A stretch of 64,000 nt of DNA from an uncultured Bacteroidales bacterium. Its GTDB lineage: Bacteria > Bacteroidota > Bacteroidia > Bacteroidales > Muribaculaceae. Under the pieces are notes generated by a model. The model saw only the letters and a program-made list of their open reading frames with translations. It made no database searches and was not told the DNA's origin. Positions 36,064-45,632 of the stretch are shown here, piece after piece. The stretch is taken from assembly GCA_902800715.1 (NCBI GenBank), contig CADCFN010000013.1, positions 62,001-126,000 of the forward strand, written 5' to 3'. Position 1 is the stretch's first letter. Every line of letters starts with the position of its first letter. Position numbers and translations under genes: made by a program.

Positions 36064-36948
36064 ATGAAAAAGTTTTACATGATTCTCGCAGCTATCGCTG
36101 CACTGTCAATGTCGGCCCAGGCCCAGTTCCTCAGTTGGGTTGAGGTGGGAGACTACTACAATGCCACCGAGCTGTACAACGGCTCTTACTTTGACATGGC
36201 ACCGACCAACTTCTACATCTCTCACACCGGTGCCCAGATGATTTACACGCCCGACTTGCTGACCGGGATGGAAGGCAAAGATGGCTTGAAAATCAAGTAC
36301 CTGAATTTCAAGTTCTATTGTGAGTCCTATGAAGAGATAATCCGCAATGCGAAGGTTTATCTTCGGGAAATTGATGAAACCGAGTTTGCTTCGGTCGAGG
36401 GTGTAAAGCAGTTCTTCGATTTTGGCGAACTGGTCGCCGAAGGCCGATATGACATAGACCTGCTTGAGTACTATGGCGAAGACCAGGTTTTGGCTCTGGA
36501 AATGGAAGAGCCGTTCCCGTTCACGCTTGGCAAGAGTCTGCTTGTGACCATCGTTTTAGACGCTGAAGATGACGATAACTGCACGATGGGCAGTGACTAC
36601 GCTCCCTTCTACACCTCGGGAATTCGTGGCAAGGCGATGACCTATACCGACAACTGGACAAGCTTTGTGGACTATGCCAATGGTAGTGAGTTCCCTAATG
36701 CATCTGCTTCAGTGGGTTGCGGCACTAACGTCGAACTCCCTGTTACCGAGGTTGGTTACACCTATGAGAGAATGCTCGGCGATGTCAACGGTGACGGCTT
36801 CATCAGCATTGGCGACGTGACAACACTCATCGATATGATGTTGGGTTCTGATACCGGCTTCCCCGTGAATGCCGACATAAATGAAGACGGCAACATCTCT
36901 ATCGGCGACGTGACGATGCTCATCGACTCATTGTTAATTGTGGATTAA
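36064..36948 (+). CDS. Secreted protein with C-terminal dockerin domain
   Basis: A 294-aa exported protein: signal peptide MILAAIAALSMSAQAQ, a ~200-residue beta-rich domain of unknown type (FLSWVEVGDYYNATELYNG, LYFKFY-like strands), and a two-repeat dockerin-like module at ~235-294 (GDVNGDGFISIGDVTTLID, ADINEDGNISIGDVTMLID). The Asp/Asn spacing is that of calcium-binding EF-hand loops. The same module ends the LRR protein and occurs inside the FISUMP protein at 42.4 kb, so the three may share an anchoring partner. Confidence 0.8.
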   Translation: MKKFYMILAAIAALSMSAQAQFLSWVEVGDYYNATELYNGSYFDMAPTNFYISHTGAQMIYTPDLLTGMEGKDGLKIKYLNFKFYCESYEEIIRNAKVYLREIDETEFASVEGVKQFFDFGELVAEGRYDIDLLEYYGEDQVLALEMEEPFPFTLGKSLLVTIVLDAEDDDNCTMGSDYAPFYTSGIRGKAMTYTDNWTSFVDYANGSEFPNASASVGCGTNVELPVTEVGYTYERMLGDVNGDGFISIGDVTTLIDMMLGSDTGFPVNADINEDGNISIGDVTMLIDSLLIVD

Positions 36949-37049
36949 TCTGTTGCACTAATCGAAGAATCATTTTTTCAAGGATTTTAACCATCGTTTC
37001 GCGCCTAATAATGATCGGCCTCACGGCCGAGAAATCAATCAAAATTAAA

Positions 37050-38928
37050 AAAGGGGGTGTGTCATAATTCAGTTATGGCTCACCCTCTTTGCAAATCAAC
37101 CGCCTGAGAATGCGATATTTTTCAGGCGGCTTTTTTTTCTGTGTTTTGCTTAGACATCCGATTCTCATGGAGTAAAAACCGAACTGTGACGGCAAAATGA
37201 CAAAAATGGGGCGTATTTCCGCCGTTTCGGGTGGATTTTGCCATTATTGCAGCCATTTTCTTGATGTTGAAGGCGATGGCGAAGAATGCAAAGTCCATCG
37301 AGACCTTGTCTTTGCCGAAGTGGCGGAAGCGCTTGTAGTGCATGTTGTTCTTCATCTGCCCGAACACGGCCTCGGGCTCTATGGGTCTCCTGGAGCGGTG
37401 TTCGAGCCCTTTCTCGGAGTTGAGGTTTTCCCGTGCCCTCTGCTTGTAGGCGATGAGCCTGTGGCTGACCTCGATCTCTCGGTTGCCTCTTTTCTTCCTG
37501 TAACACTTAGGCCTCAGCGGGCATCCATGGCAGCGCTGTGCGCGGTAGGCGGCCATCTCGACGATGTAGCCGCTCTCGGTTTTTTCATGCCGTGTGCCCA
37601 CGCGCCTCATGTGCTGTCCCATCGGGCAGACGAAGTAGTCGCCCTCGGCATTGTAGTGCAGGTTCTCGATGCGGAACGGGTTATCGCGGAAGGCGCGCTT
37701 CTGCTCCATGTGGAAGTAGTTGTACTTGACGTAGGCCCGGATGCCGTTCTCCTCCATGAATCGGTAGTTCTCCTCGCTGCCGTATCCCGAGTCGGCCACC
37801 ACCGTGGAGGCCATGTGCCCGTAGCGGCGCTGGAACGATGTGAGGAACAGGGGCATGGTGAGCGTGTCGCCGGGGTTGTGGAACAGGCCGAAGTCCACCA
37901 GGAACTGGTTCTCGGTGGCTATCTGCAGGTTGTGTCCTGGCTTGGTCTGCCCGTTGTTCATCGCGTCCTCCTTCATGCGCATGAACGTCGCGTCGGGGTC
38001 TGTCTTGGACATCGAGTTGCGCTCGCCCATCTGCTCAAGGCGGCCGTCGTACTCGTCAAGCTTGTCGCGCTGCTTCTCCAGTTCCCGTGTATTTCGCTTG
38101 AGTTCGCGAAGCCTTGCCTTCTCTGCCTTGTCCTTGGCCTTCTCAGCCGAGGCGCGCTCAATGGAGCCCCGCAGCTCCTCGCATATCTCCGTCAGCTGCG
38201 CGGGCGTGAACTCCACCGGCTCGTCCTGGGCGGCATTCTCCTGGGCGATGGCATCGTCGATCTGGCTCAGCAGCACGCGTATCTTCTCCATCAGGCGGGC
38301 CCGGTTCCTCACCACAGTCTTCTTCCAGACGAAGGTGTACTTGTTCGCCTTCGACTCTATCTTCGTGCCGTCGATGTACTCCACGTCAAGGCTGACCAGG
38401 CCACGCTCGGCAAGAATCAGCACCAGCTGCGTGAACACGTTGTCGATCTCGTCCTTGACGCGCAGGCGGAAGCGGTTGATCGTGACGAAGTCGGGCTTCT
38501 CGTAGCCAGACAGCCAGATGTAGTGGATGTCGCGGCGGAGCGCCTGCTCAATCCTGCGGCACGAGTAGATGTTGTTCATGTAACCGTAGATAATGACCTT
38601 GAGCATCATCCTCGGGTGGTAAGGGCTGCGGCCGCGCTCCTTGTACAGCTTGTTGAATCGCTCCAGATCCAGACTGTCGACGACCGCATTGACCAAACGC
38701 ACAGGGTCATTCGGAGCGATATCCTCATCGATTCTTTGAGGAAAAAGCACCAATTGGTTGTTTATGTGCTCACGAAAGTGTAACTTTGCAGACATATTTT
38801 TTTAATTTATTGATTGTCACAAAGTTACTAAAACTTTTTGACATGACAAAGCCTCCGCTTGGGAAAGTAGAGGCTTTGTTATATGTTTTACAGCATGTTA
38901 CAAAAAGAAATTTTGACACACCCTCTTT
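37050..38928 (-). mobile_element. IS1182-family insertion sequence
   Basis: A ~1.88-kb element with one transposase gene and terminal inverted repeats: left AAAGGGGGTGTGTCA (from 37050) and right, reversed, AAAGAGGGTGTGTCA (to 38928). The ends are flanked by A/T runs, so the target duplication cannot be read with certainty. A terminator hairpin with eight Ts (37100-37138) lies inside the left end and overlaps the transposase stop codon. The element looks intact. Its left flank (37017-37049) carries a GC hairpin plus GAAATCAATCAAAATTA, similar to the end of the MITE-like repeats. Confidence 0.88.
37122..38795 (-). CDS. IS1182-family transposase
   Basis: A 557-aa DDE transposase. The N-terminal region has HPRMMLKVIIYGYMNNIYSC and RRIEQALRRDIHYIWLSG, typical of IS1182; DGTKIESKANKYTFVW contains the first catalytic Asp; a long coiled coil (about 165-265) follows; VVADSGYGSEENYRFM has the second Asp. 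A Cys cluster (CHGCPLRPKCYRKKRG) and the final part with the Glu (RRPIEPEAVFGQMKNNM) complete the catalytic core. Full length, so the IS may be active. Confidence 0.92.
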   Translation of the reverse strand: MSAKLHFREHINNQLVLFPQRIDEDIAPNDPVRLVNAVVDSLDLERFNKLYKERGRSPYHPRMMLKVIIYGYMNNIYSCRRIEQALRRDIHYIWLSGYEKPDFVTINRFRLRVKDEIDNVFTQLVLILAERGLVSLDVEYIDGTKIESKANKYTFVWKKTVVRNRARLMEKIRVLLSQIDDAIAQENAAQDEPVEFTPAQLTEICEELRGSIERASAEKAKDKAEKARLRELKRNTRELEKQRDKLDEYDGRLEQMGERNSMSKTDPDATFMRMKEDAMNNGQTKPGHNLQIATENQFLVDFGLFHNPGDTLTMPLFLTSFQRRYGHMASTVVADSGYGSEENYRFMEENGIRAYVKYNYFHMEQKRAFRDNPFRIENLHYNAEGDYFVCPMGQHMRRVGTRHEKTESGYIVEMAAYRAQRCHGCPLRPKCYRKKRGNREIEVSHRLIAYKQRARENLNSEKGLEHRSRRPIEPEAVFGQMKNNMHYKRFRHFGKDKVSMDFAFFAIAFNIKKMAAIMAKSTRNGGNTPHFCHFAVTVRFLLHENRMSKQNTEKKAA

Positions 38929-39072
38929 AAAATTGTATTGAACTTTTTATCATCTGAATATAAATTTCTTCGTGTGCAGTATGGAATAGATTATAGGCCT
39001 TTAATTATGGCTTAATTTATTGACTATTAGTAAGTCGTGTATGCTACTATTATCTTTGCTGTTTGAGTGGGG

Positions 39073-39669
39073 TTAGTCGATGATGCTGGTGCCGTCGATG
39101 TTGGCGAACTGGTCGCGCAGGGCGGGAACTTTGTCGGCATCGGCCTCGATGGTCATCGAACACACGTTGTCGAAGGCTTGTTCAATGACCTTCAAATCGC
39201 TCTTTTTCACCACTTTCATCACGTCGTTCATGCTCAGGTAGGGGAAAGTGAACGACAGGCGTGCCTGCTCGTGGCACTCGAGGATTTCGCCCGCTTCGAT
39301 GGCGAGTTTGGCTGCCTCGCGGTAGGCGACAATCAGCCCTGACGTGCCCAACTTGATGCCGCCGAAGTAGCGGATGACGACGATGACGATGTTGGTCAGT
39401 TCAAAGGAGTTGATTTGGCCCAGGATGGGTTTGCCTGCTGTGCCGCTAGGCTCGCCGTTGTCGCTGCTCAGGTACTCGTTGCGCTCGGTGCCTATCATGT
39501 AGGCCCAGCAGCAGTGGCGCGCGTCATGGTACTCGTTGGCATAGCGCTTGATGACCGCTCGTGCCTCCTCGGCGCTCGAGACAGGCTCGGCAAACGCCAG
39601 GAAACGCGACATCTTCTCGCGGTAGATGCCCTGCGAGACGCCCTTCACTGTCTTGTAGAAATCGCTCAT
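39073..39669 (-). CDS. yigZ: YigZ/IMPACT family protein
   Basis: A 198-aa protein of the UPF0029/IMPACT family. Hallmarks: SRFLAFAEPVSSAEEA, HDARHCCWAY, SSDNGEPSGTAGKPIL and IVVIRYFGGIKLGTSGLIVAY. The C-terminal ~60 residues are the ferredoxin-like domain. Human IMPACT relatives regulate translation under stress; the bacterial role is not settled. It lies just downstream of the IS and is transcribed toward it. Confidence 0.88.
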   Translation of the reverse strand: MSDFYKTVKGVSQGIYREKMSRFLAFAEPVSSAEEARAVIKRYANEYHDARHCCWAYMIGTERNEYLSSDNGEPSGTAGKPILGQINSFELTNIVIVVIRYFGGIKLGTSGLIVAYREAAKLAIEAGEILECHEQARLSFTFPYLSMNDVMKVVKKSDLKVIEQAFDNVCSMTIEADADKVPALRDQFANIDGTSIID

Positions 39670-40001
39670 GTTCTCTCTGTGTAGAAACGCAAAATCTTGC
39701 GTCTCAGTTATAAATTACCTCCTAAAATGAAGTCTAAGGCCTGGAATCGTAAAGCCTATTTTCGACAAAAGTACATAAAAACTCTCACTTGTACAAATAT
39801 CATTTTTGTGTTCTTCGGCTTGCTGCTCATTGCCCACTTCTGGTAAAGGAATTTCATGTCCATCATCGAGTTTTAAAGTAAGAATAAAAAAGTTCAGAAA
39901 AAAAGTTGTGTGCTGATTAAACCGCACGGTGTTTTTCACGTCAAAGGACGGCATGAAACCCGGAACACATAATTAAACCATCTTTTTTTAAACAAATCTA
40001 T

Positions 40002-42155
40002 ATGGAAATCAAAACTATTACACTCCAGCCAGTAAGCGGCAATCAAAACTATGTTTACAACTTAGGCGACGTACAGGCCGTCATCAGTCTGGGCCACAGA
40101 GCATCGGTCACCAACGACTACCTCCTGATGATTTTTAATGAACGGTTGGCACTCATGGCCGATGCCCGCACGCGCAACCAGAGTGACACCACGCCTTTGC
40201 CCGCTAACAATGTGGTCAAGCGCACAGGGTCACTGTTGAAGGCTTCGCTCCACTCCACGATGGTGTGGACCCCCGGTAACTATTTCCTCATTGTTCGCTG
40301 CGACGAGACGGGTGACCTCTGCCGCTTTGACCTCATGCTCGACCAGTGCTGCACATTTCATGTGACGGGCTGCCGAGTCTGCGAGCGTTACAGCACTGAG
40401 GACATGCTCTCGGGACAGCTCTACAAGTCCGGTGCCTGGATGCTGCGCCACTTGATGACGCGACCCGGCTTGGGGCAATTCCGCGAGTGGGCCATCAGGC
40501 GAGCCCAGGAAAAAGCGTTCAACGCTAAACGTGCCTCACTGGGCAACGCCAAGGCTATGGCGTTCAACAGCAATATGCTGGTTGTCGCACATGGCAGTGC
40601 CACAAAGCAGGGCCGCGAAGCCATCAGTGCAATGGTCAATGCCGTTGATGTGATAGAGGGCGACTGCTCCACCTTTTTCGACAGGACGTGCGGAAACCCC
40701 TATGAGAACCTCAACTGTTACTTCAGCGAGAGGCTACACTACGACTACGTCAGGTCGATGGATACCGGTCGGGAAGGCGAGTTCTGCATGTTGTTTTACA
40801 ACCTGTGGGCACTCAACGACAGTGACGGGCGCATCTTCATGGACAAACTGCTCAGCTACTGGCCCGACAAGCGGTATTTTGTCGTGTTCTATGGCACGCG
40901 TCAGGAAATTGATGCCTTGATGGAGCAGTATCCCTCGTTGCGTGGCTATTTCCCGCAGTATAACCGTATCGAGGAAGAAGCCCCCACGGCCGAGGAACTG
41001 ATGCAGCAGTTCTTCATGGAAGCCGACAACGCGCAATTACGGCTCTCGCCGGCAGCGACCGACAAGGTCTGCCGCATCATTGCCGAGGCAGGCTGCCATG
41101 GCATAACCGCCCGATGGGACCTGAACGAGTTGCACCGCTATGTGCATGACACGCTGCTGCACGGTTATTGCCGTCACGCGGTGAACGACCTCCAGTCGGG
41201 CTACGGCATCAAGCACACTGTCGAAGTGACGCCCGAGGACATCGATTCCGACGCCCTGCTGCCAAAGACGAACTCTGCCGACAACCTGTTTGACGACCTC
41301 GACACGATGGTCGGCCTCGACACCATCAAGCAGCACATGACCACCATTGCCAACCGTGTGCGCTTCAATGCCGAACGCCGTCGGCTGGGACTGCCAGTGA
41401 ACGAGGATGGCCCTTATCACGCAATCTTCACGGGAAATCCCGGAACTGGCAAGACCACGGTCGCCAGGATGATGGGCAAGATGTTCCACACGCTGGGGCT
41501 ACTCTCCAAGGGGGATGTCATCTGTGTGGACCGTGCCAAGATGTTGGGAGAGTTCATCGGGCAGACCGAGCAAATCATGAAGCGCATCCTGGTCGAAGCC
41601 CGCGGCAACGTGCTCTTCGTCGATGAGGCCTATACCCTCTACAGGCGCGACAACGACAGGGACTATGGGCGCATCGCCGTGGAGAGCCTGCTCGGCGTCC
41701 TGTCCAGCAAGAACCCCGACATGATCATCATCTTTGCCGGATATGAGAAGGAGATGGACGCACTCTTCTCGATGAATGACGGTCTGGAAGGACGTTTCCC
41801 CTACAAGATTCACTTCGCTGATTATGATGCTGACCAACTGATGCAGATTGCTGCGAGAGTCTTGGCTCAGGAGCAGTTCATCCTCACGCCCGATGCACAG
41901 TCGCTGTTGCAGCAGACTATCGCCAGCGCGGTGAGCCGTCGCGACAGCAAATTTGGCAACGCACGATGGGTCAACCAACTGGTACACAACGGCATTATCC
42001 CCGCCATGAGCGACAGGGTCATGGCATCGGTCCGCGTGTTTGACAAGGCTGCATACCAGACCATCGAACCCATCGATATCAAGAACGCCTGCAGCAAGTT
42101 CAATGCGGGAACCGAAGTGCCGACCACCCGCAACATCATCGGCTTCCGCGCCTGA
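40002..42155 (+). CDS. AAA+ ATPase (CbbX/SpoVK type) with large novel N-terminus
   Basis: A 717-aa protein. Its C-terminal module is an AAA+ ATPase: Walker A GNPGTGKTT at 478-486, Walker B VLFVDEAYTL and the GLEGRFPYKI arginine finger. Residues 1-~200 are beta-rich (ITLQPVSGNQNYVYNLGD); residues ~190-330 include HGSATKQGREAI and YFVVFYGTRQEIDAL, which look like a second, probably degenerate, AAA-type module (EEEAPTAEELMQQF marks its end). It is the second CbbX-like ATPase of the window, with normal base composition. Client proteins are unknown. Monocistronic. Confidence 0.8.
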   Translation: MEIKTITLQPVSGNQNYVYNLGDVQAVISLGHRASVTNDYLLMIFNERLALMADARTRNQSDTTPLPANNVVKRTGSLLKASLHSTMVWTPGNYFLIVRCDETGDLCRFDLMLDQCCTFHVTGCRVCERYSTEDMLSGQLYKSGAWMLRHLMTRPGLGQFREWAIRRAQEKAFNAKRASLGNAKAMAFNSNMLVVAHGSATKQGREAISAMVNAVDVIEGDCSTFFDRTCGNPYENLNCYFSERLHYDYVRSMDTGREGEFCMLFYNLWALNDSDGRIFMDKLLSYWPDKRYFVVFYGTRQEIDALMEQYPSLRGYFPQYNRIEEEAPTAEELMQQFFMEADNAQLRLSPAATDKVCRIIAEAGCHGITARWDLNELHRYVHDTLLHGYCRHAVNDLQSGYGIKHTVEVTPEDIDSDALLPKTNSADNLFDDLDTMVGLDTIKQHMTTIANRVRFNAERRRLGLPVNEDGPYHAIFTGNPGTGKTTVARMMGKMFHTLGLLSKGDVICVDRAKMLGEFIGQTEQIMKRILVEARGNVLFVDEAYTLYRRDNDRDYGRIAVESLLGVLSSKNPDMIIIFAGYEKEMDALFSMNDGLEGRFPYKIHFADYDADQLMQIAARVLAQEQFILTPDAQSLLQQTIASAVSRRDSKFGNARWVNQLVHNGIIPAMSDRVMASVRVFDKAAYQTIEPIDIKNACSKFNAGTEVPTTRNIIGFRA

Positions 42156-42279
42156 AAAATAGGATTGGCTAAGACATATCTTAGCCAATTTTGTTCATTT
42201 CTTGGCCGTTAGACCGATTAAAACCGTGTCAAGTGTAGTTTTGCAGCACCCGCGCCATTGGTTTTTGCGAAAAAATCTA

Positions 42280-42287
42280 TATCTTTG
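42280..42287 (+). promoter_or_regulatory. -7 box for the dockerin/FISUMP protein
   Basis: TATCTTTG with TTG 19 bp upstream (42258-42260); leader of about 90 nt. Confidence 0.6.
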
Positions 42288-42383
42288 CTGATTGTATTAG
42301 CATTTCCTGTTCACGATGAATATAATAAAGGAAATAACAGAAGATTTATCACTGAATGATTAACCATTAAATATATTTAGCTT

Positions 42384-43811
42384 ATGAAAAAGAATTACTT
42401 ATTGTTACTTGCATTGTTTATGGTTGCAATGTGCGCTGGCGCGCAAGTGTCGGTGTGTGGCGTATGGCCTGATGAGCAGGGCCATTTCAACACCTCTTTC
42501 ATCAAGAGCGGCACGGTCACCTGGAACGCTGCCAGCCGCACCCTCACGCTGAACAATGCCGTTGTTGAATACAGCAGCGACAATGCCTATGATGGCGTTG
42601 CGACTATTCGCGTTACTGAAGACTTGACAATCGTTGTCCAGGGTGAATGCCGAGTGACAAACACCGGTCATGTGGCTCTGGGAATGAATAGTTATAACAC
42701 CAAGAATGTCACTATCAAGGGCAATGGCAGCCTGACCACTTCCAGTTCGTGGATTGACATCTTCCTCGTTGTCACTCGATTGACCATTCAGGACATCACC
42801 TTGTATTCTGCCAAAGGCATCGGCAATAATTCCGAAGGCGTAGGCGTTGGCCTTACGTTCGACAATGTGCAGGCAACAATCAGGGGTGGGGTAGGCCGCA
42901 TCGGCTTGGGCATCACCTTTAAGAATTGCTCAATTACCTATCCCGTTGGTGCCTATATCGGCGAAACCGAATATGGTGCATTCATCTATGACGGCAATGG
43001 TCACATTCCGGATGAGATTAGAATCTCTCGTAATGGCAGTGGCCTGAAGGGCGATGTGAACGGTGACGGCGAGGTCACCATTGCCGATGTGAATGCCGTG
43101 GTCAGCGTCATCCTGGGCCACAGTATTAACGGCATGGCTGACGTCAATGGTGATGATGAGGTCACCATCGCCGACGTGAATGCAGTCATCAGCATCATCC
43201 TTAACCCTGCCACGGCAGCGGGGCATGAGTATGTTGACCTGGGTTTGCCCAGCGGTACCCTGTGGGCAACGTGCAACCTGGGCGCCAACAGCCCCGAGCA
43301 GTACGGTGACTACTTCGCCTGGGGCGAGACTGCGCCCAAGGAGGTCTATACATGGACGACCTACAAGTGGTGCAACGGCACCAATAACACGCTGACGAAA
43401 TATTGTACAAATAGTTCTTGCGGCTATAATGGCTTTGTTGACAACAAGACCGAGTTGGAGCCATCTGACGATGCTGCCTGTGCATATTATCCTGACGTGT
43501 GCATGCCATCGGTGGAACAGATTCAGGAACTTTGTGATTGCTGCACTTGGCAGTGGACTGAAATGAACGGCGTGAACGGCCAATTGGTCACCGGTCCCAA
43601 TGGTGCCACCATGTTCTTGCCCGCAGCCGGCTACCGCTATGACAATCAGCTCAAGAACGTGGGCTCTTCATGTTACTATTGGTCGCGCACCATCTTCCCG
43701 AATTATCCCTACTACTACGCTTTTCACTTATTCTTCACTTCGGAGCTAGTGGATTGGGGCATCATTAGCCGCATGTATGGGTTCCCCGTGCGTGCGGTGC
43801 GTGTGCAGTAG
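42384..43811 (+). CDS. Secreted protein: beta-helix region, internal dockerin module and C-terminal FISUMP domain
   Basis: A 475-aa exported protein (signal peptide LLLLALFMVAMCAGAQ). Residues ~20-205 are beta-helix-like with repeated TLNNAVVEY, VTIKGNGSLTT and LTIQDITLYS, close to the N-terminal part of the LRR protein at 17-20 kb. Residues ~215-275 form a dockerin-like pair (GDVNGDGEVTIADVNAVVS and ADVNGDDEVTIADVNAVIS). The C-terminus is a FISUMP domain that starts EYVDLGLPSGTLWATCNLG. So it is a mosaic of modules reused elsewhere in this window. Probable surface adhesin or carbohydrate-associated protein. Confidence 0.82.
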   Translation: MKKNYLLLLALFMVAMCAGAQVSVCGVWPDEQGHFNTSFIKSGTVTWNAASRTLTLNNAVVEYSSDNAYDGVATIRVTEDLTIVVQGECRVTNTGHVALGMNSYNTKNVTIKGNGSLTTSSSWIDIFLVVTRLTIQDITLYSAKGIGNNSEGVGVGLTFDNVQATIRGGVGRIGLGITFKNCSITYPVGAYIGETEYGAFIYDGNGHIPDEIRISRNGSGLKGDVNGDGEVTIADVNAVVSVILGHSINGMADVNGDDEVTIADVNAVISIILNPATAAGHEYVDLGLPSGTLWATCNLGANSPEQYGDYFAWGETAPKEVYTWTTYKWCNGTNNTLTKYCTNSSCGYNGFVDNKTELEPSDDAACAYYPDVCMPSVEQIQELCDCCTWQWTEMNGVNGQLVTGPNGATMFLPAAGYRYDNQLKNVGSSCYYWSRTIFPNYPYYYAFHLFFTSELVDWGIISRMYGFPVRAVRVQ

Positions 43812-43884
43812 AATCAGCACTGCTGCCCCTGAATGGGAAATAAAGTGAAATACTGGAAATTGTGATTAATAAAATATAACCGTT

Positions 43885-44442
43885 ATGAAATTCTTAAGAA
43901 CATTATTGCTCATGGGCTGCACAATCATGGCGCTTGCCGCCACTGCCCAGCAGCCCGACCCTGTTATCGCATCGATTAATGATGCCTATCAGCAGGCCAA
44001 AGAGGCCACCAAGAAGAACAAAGGCATGGGTAACGAGATGGTGACCACAATCAATTACACCGTGCGTGGACAAGGCAAAACCACCGAGACGCTCCACTTC
44101 TTCTTCAACACTGTCGAAGGCACCTATGCGTTCGTCGAAGACCGTGACCCGCATTTCTTCTACTATCCCCTTTATTACGTCACCCGCAGTTATAATATCG
44201 GGAAAAAGAAGTACAACGAGGAATACCTGTTCGACTCCTATTCCCAGCGGCTGCTGTTTGCCTTGACGCAGGACTATGATGAACAGGGCAAACGCTTTGA
44301 CCGCCGCTTCTATTTCCATGAGGGAAGCCTCTACCACCTCGACGGGCCTGCTCCCACTGAGTTCATGATAGATATGGTCGGCTATCAGGCCGATGAACTG
44401 AGGCATGCATTCGACTGGCTGCTTCGCAATCCCAAAGAATGA
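43885..44442 (+). CDS. Secreted hypothetical protein
   Basis: A 185-aa protein with a signal peptide (LLLMGCTIMALAATAQ; the Cys may also be a lipobox). The mature part is an alpha/beta protein rich in Tyr and Phe (HFFYYPLYYVTRSYN, FYFHEGSLYHLDGPAP). No family was recognised. It lies 73 bp after the dockerin/FISUMP gene on the same strand and may share its transcript. There are no catalytic motifs I can identify. Confidence 0.6.
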   Translation: MKFLRTLLLMGCTIMALAATAQQPDPVIASINDAYQQAKEATKKNKGMGNEMVTTINYTVRGQGKTTETLHFFFNTVEGTYAFVEDRDPHFFYYPLYYVTRSYNIGKKKYNEEYLFDSYSQRLLFALTQDYDEQGKRFDRRFYFHEGSLYHLDGPAPTEFMIDMVGYQADELRHAFDWLLRNPKE

Positions 44443-44530
44443 AACAGCAGCACCATCGGTGACTATCCCTGTCGTGGTTGATGAAAATTTATTAGGGCCG
44501 CCTCCAGCGACATCCTTTTGGGCATCTGCG

Positions 44531-44583
44531 CCCGTGGTGATGCTGACTTCCTCGCTCCGCTTGAAAGCCAGCATTACCACGGG
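44531..44583. repeat. Long hairpin in intergenic region 44443-44782
   Basis: Arms 44531-44545 and 44569-44583 (CCCGTGGTGATGCTG versus its complement with one G-T pair) form a 15-bp stem; this looks like a dispersed extragenic palindrome. The remaining 340-bp gap has no gene; its right half is A/T-rich. Confidence 0.7.
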
Positions 44584-44782
44584 TTACCCATAGGCTCGCC
44601 CTTTGGGCGAAAACAGACCGAAATTAGGTCCTATTTACCACTTGACGCTATAAGCATGTTCAATAAAATAAGGCATGAATATACTATTTGGACTGCTGGT
44701 GCGTTATATATAGTGTAACATTATTAACTAATAACTAAAGAAGCCTATTATTTAGTATCATATTATTAAAAATCAGATAATT

Positions 44783-45529
44783 ATGAAGAAGATTCCGTTA
44801 TTAATGGCTATTGTATTGCCTTTCGTCTTCGTTTCATGCGGTGACGATAAAAATGAACCAGACACTCCCGATAAACACGAGTATGTTGACTTGGGTCTGC
44901 CCAGCGGAACGCTGTGGGCGACGTGTAACGTCGGTGCCGACAGTCCCGAGCAATATGGCGACTATTTCTCCTGGGGTGAGGTCGCACCTAAGGAGAACTA
45001 TGACTGGCCTTTCTACAAGTGGGCACATTGGGAGTATGATACCATTAGCGATCATTATTATCATGTTGTGGAAGAGACATGGTATAAGTACTTTATCGAG
45101 AATTGGACAGAAAATGGTACAATCAAGGGAGATGGCAAAATGGAACTTGACCCTGAAGACGATGCCGCATACGTGAACTGGGGCTCCAAGTGGCGCATGC
45201 CGACGTTGGAACAGTTTCAGGAGCTTGTTGAGGAATGCGACTGGCAGTGGACTGAGAGGAAAGGCGTGAATGGTCAACTGGTAACCGGTCCCAATGGTAA
45301 ATCCATCTTCTTTCCCGCTGCCGGTGGACGCGTAGACCATCTATTTAATGATGGCGAACATGCCTACTATTGGTCTCGCACGCTTTGTTCCCCCAACAAG
45401 CTCAATCTCGAAGAGGTCAGCCAGGGATATGCATATATCATGTCATCCAATTCGTGGCGCCATCATGTCTGGTACGATTCCCGATTCGAGGGAAACTCTG
45501 TGCGTGCCGTGCGCACCTCCCGCAAATAG
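44783..45529 (+). CDS. FISUMP-domain lipoprotein
   Basis: A 248-aa lipoprotein: lipobox FVSCGDD after a hydrophobic helix (Cys at about 19), then an acidic spacer, then one full FISUMP domain from EYVDLGLPSGTLWATCNVG to the terminal SVRAVRTSRK. FISUMP is the Fibrobacter succinogenes major paralogous domain, common in surface proteins of gut Bacteroidetes; its role is unknown. Over its domain it is nearly identical to the neighbours at 42.4 and 45.6 kb, indicating recent duplication. Confidence 0.83.
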   Translation: MKKIPLLMAIVLPFVFVSCGDDKNEPDTPDKHEYVDLGLPSGTLWATCNVGADSPEQYGDYFSWGEVAPKENYDWPFYKWAHWEYDTISDHYYHVVEETWYKYFIENWTENGTIKGDGKMELDPEDDAAYVNWGSKWRMPTLEQFQELVEECDWQWTERKGVNGQLVTGPNGKSIFFPAAGGRVDHLFNDGEHAYYWSRTLCSPNKLNLEEVSQGYAYIMSSNSWRHHVWYDSRFEGNSVRAVRTSRK

Positions 45530-45632
45530 AATTGATGCCGACAACTCAAGGCATCCGCAATAGAGCGATTAATAACTTGTTTTATTGTTGATGCTTCATG
45601 TCACTGACTCAAATAATTAATAGGTTGTCATC

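Noticed and set aside
37197-38783. Long plus-strand frame (528 aa) opposite the IS transposase
   Set aside because: Antisense of a clear IS1182 transposase.
39715-39954. 79-aa minus-strand frame between yigZ and the AAA+ gene
   Set aside because: Low-complexity, no promoter, no family; probably chance.
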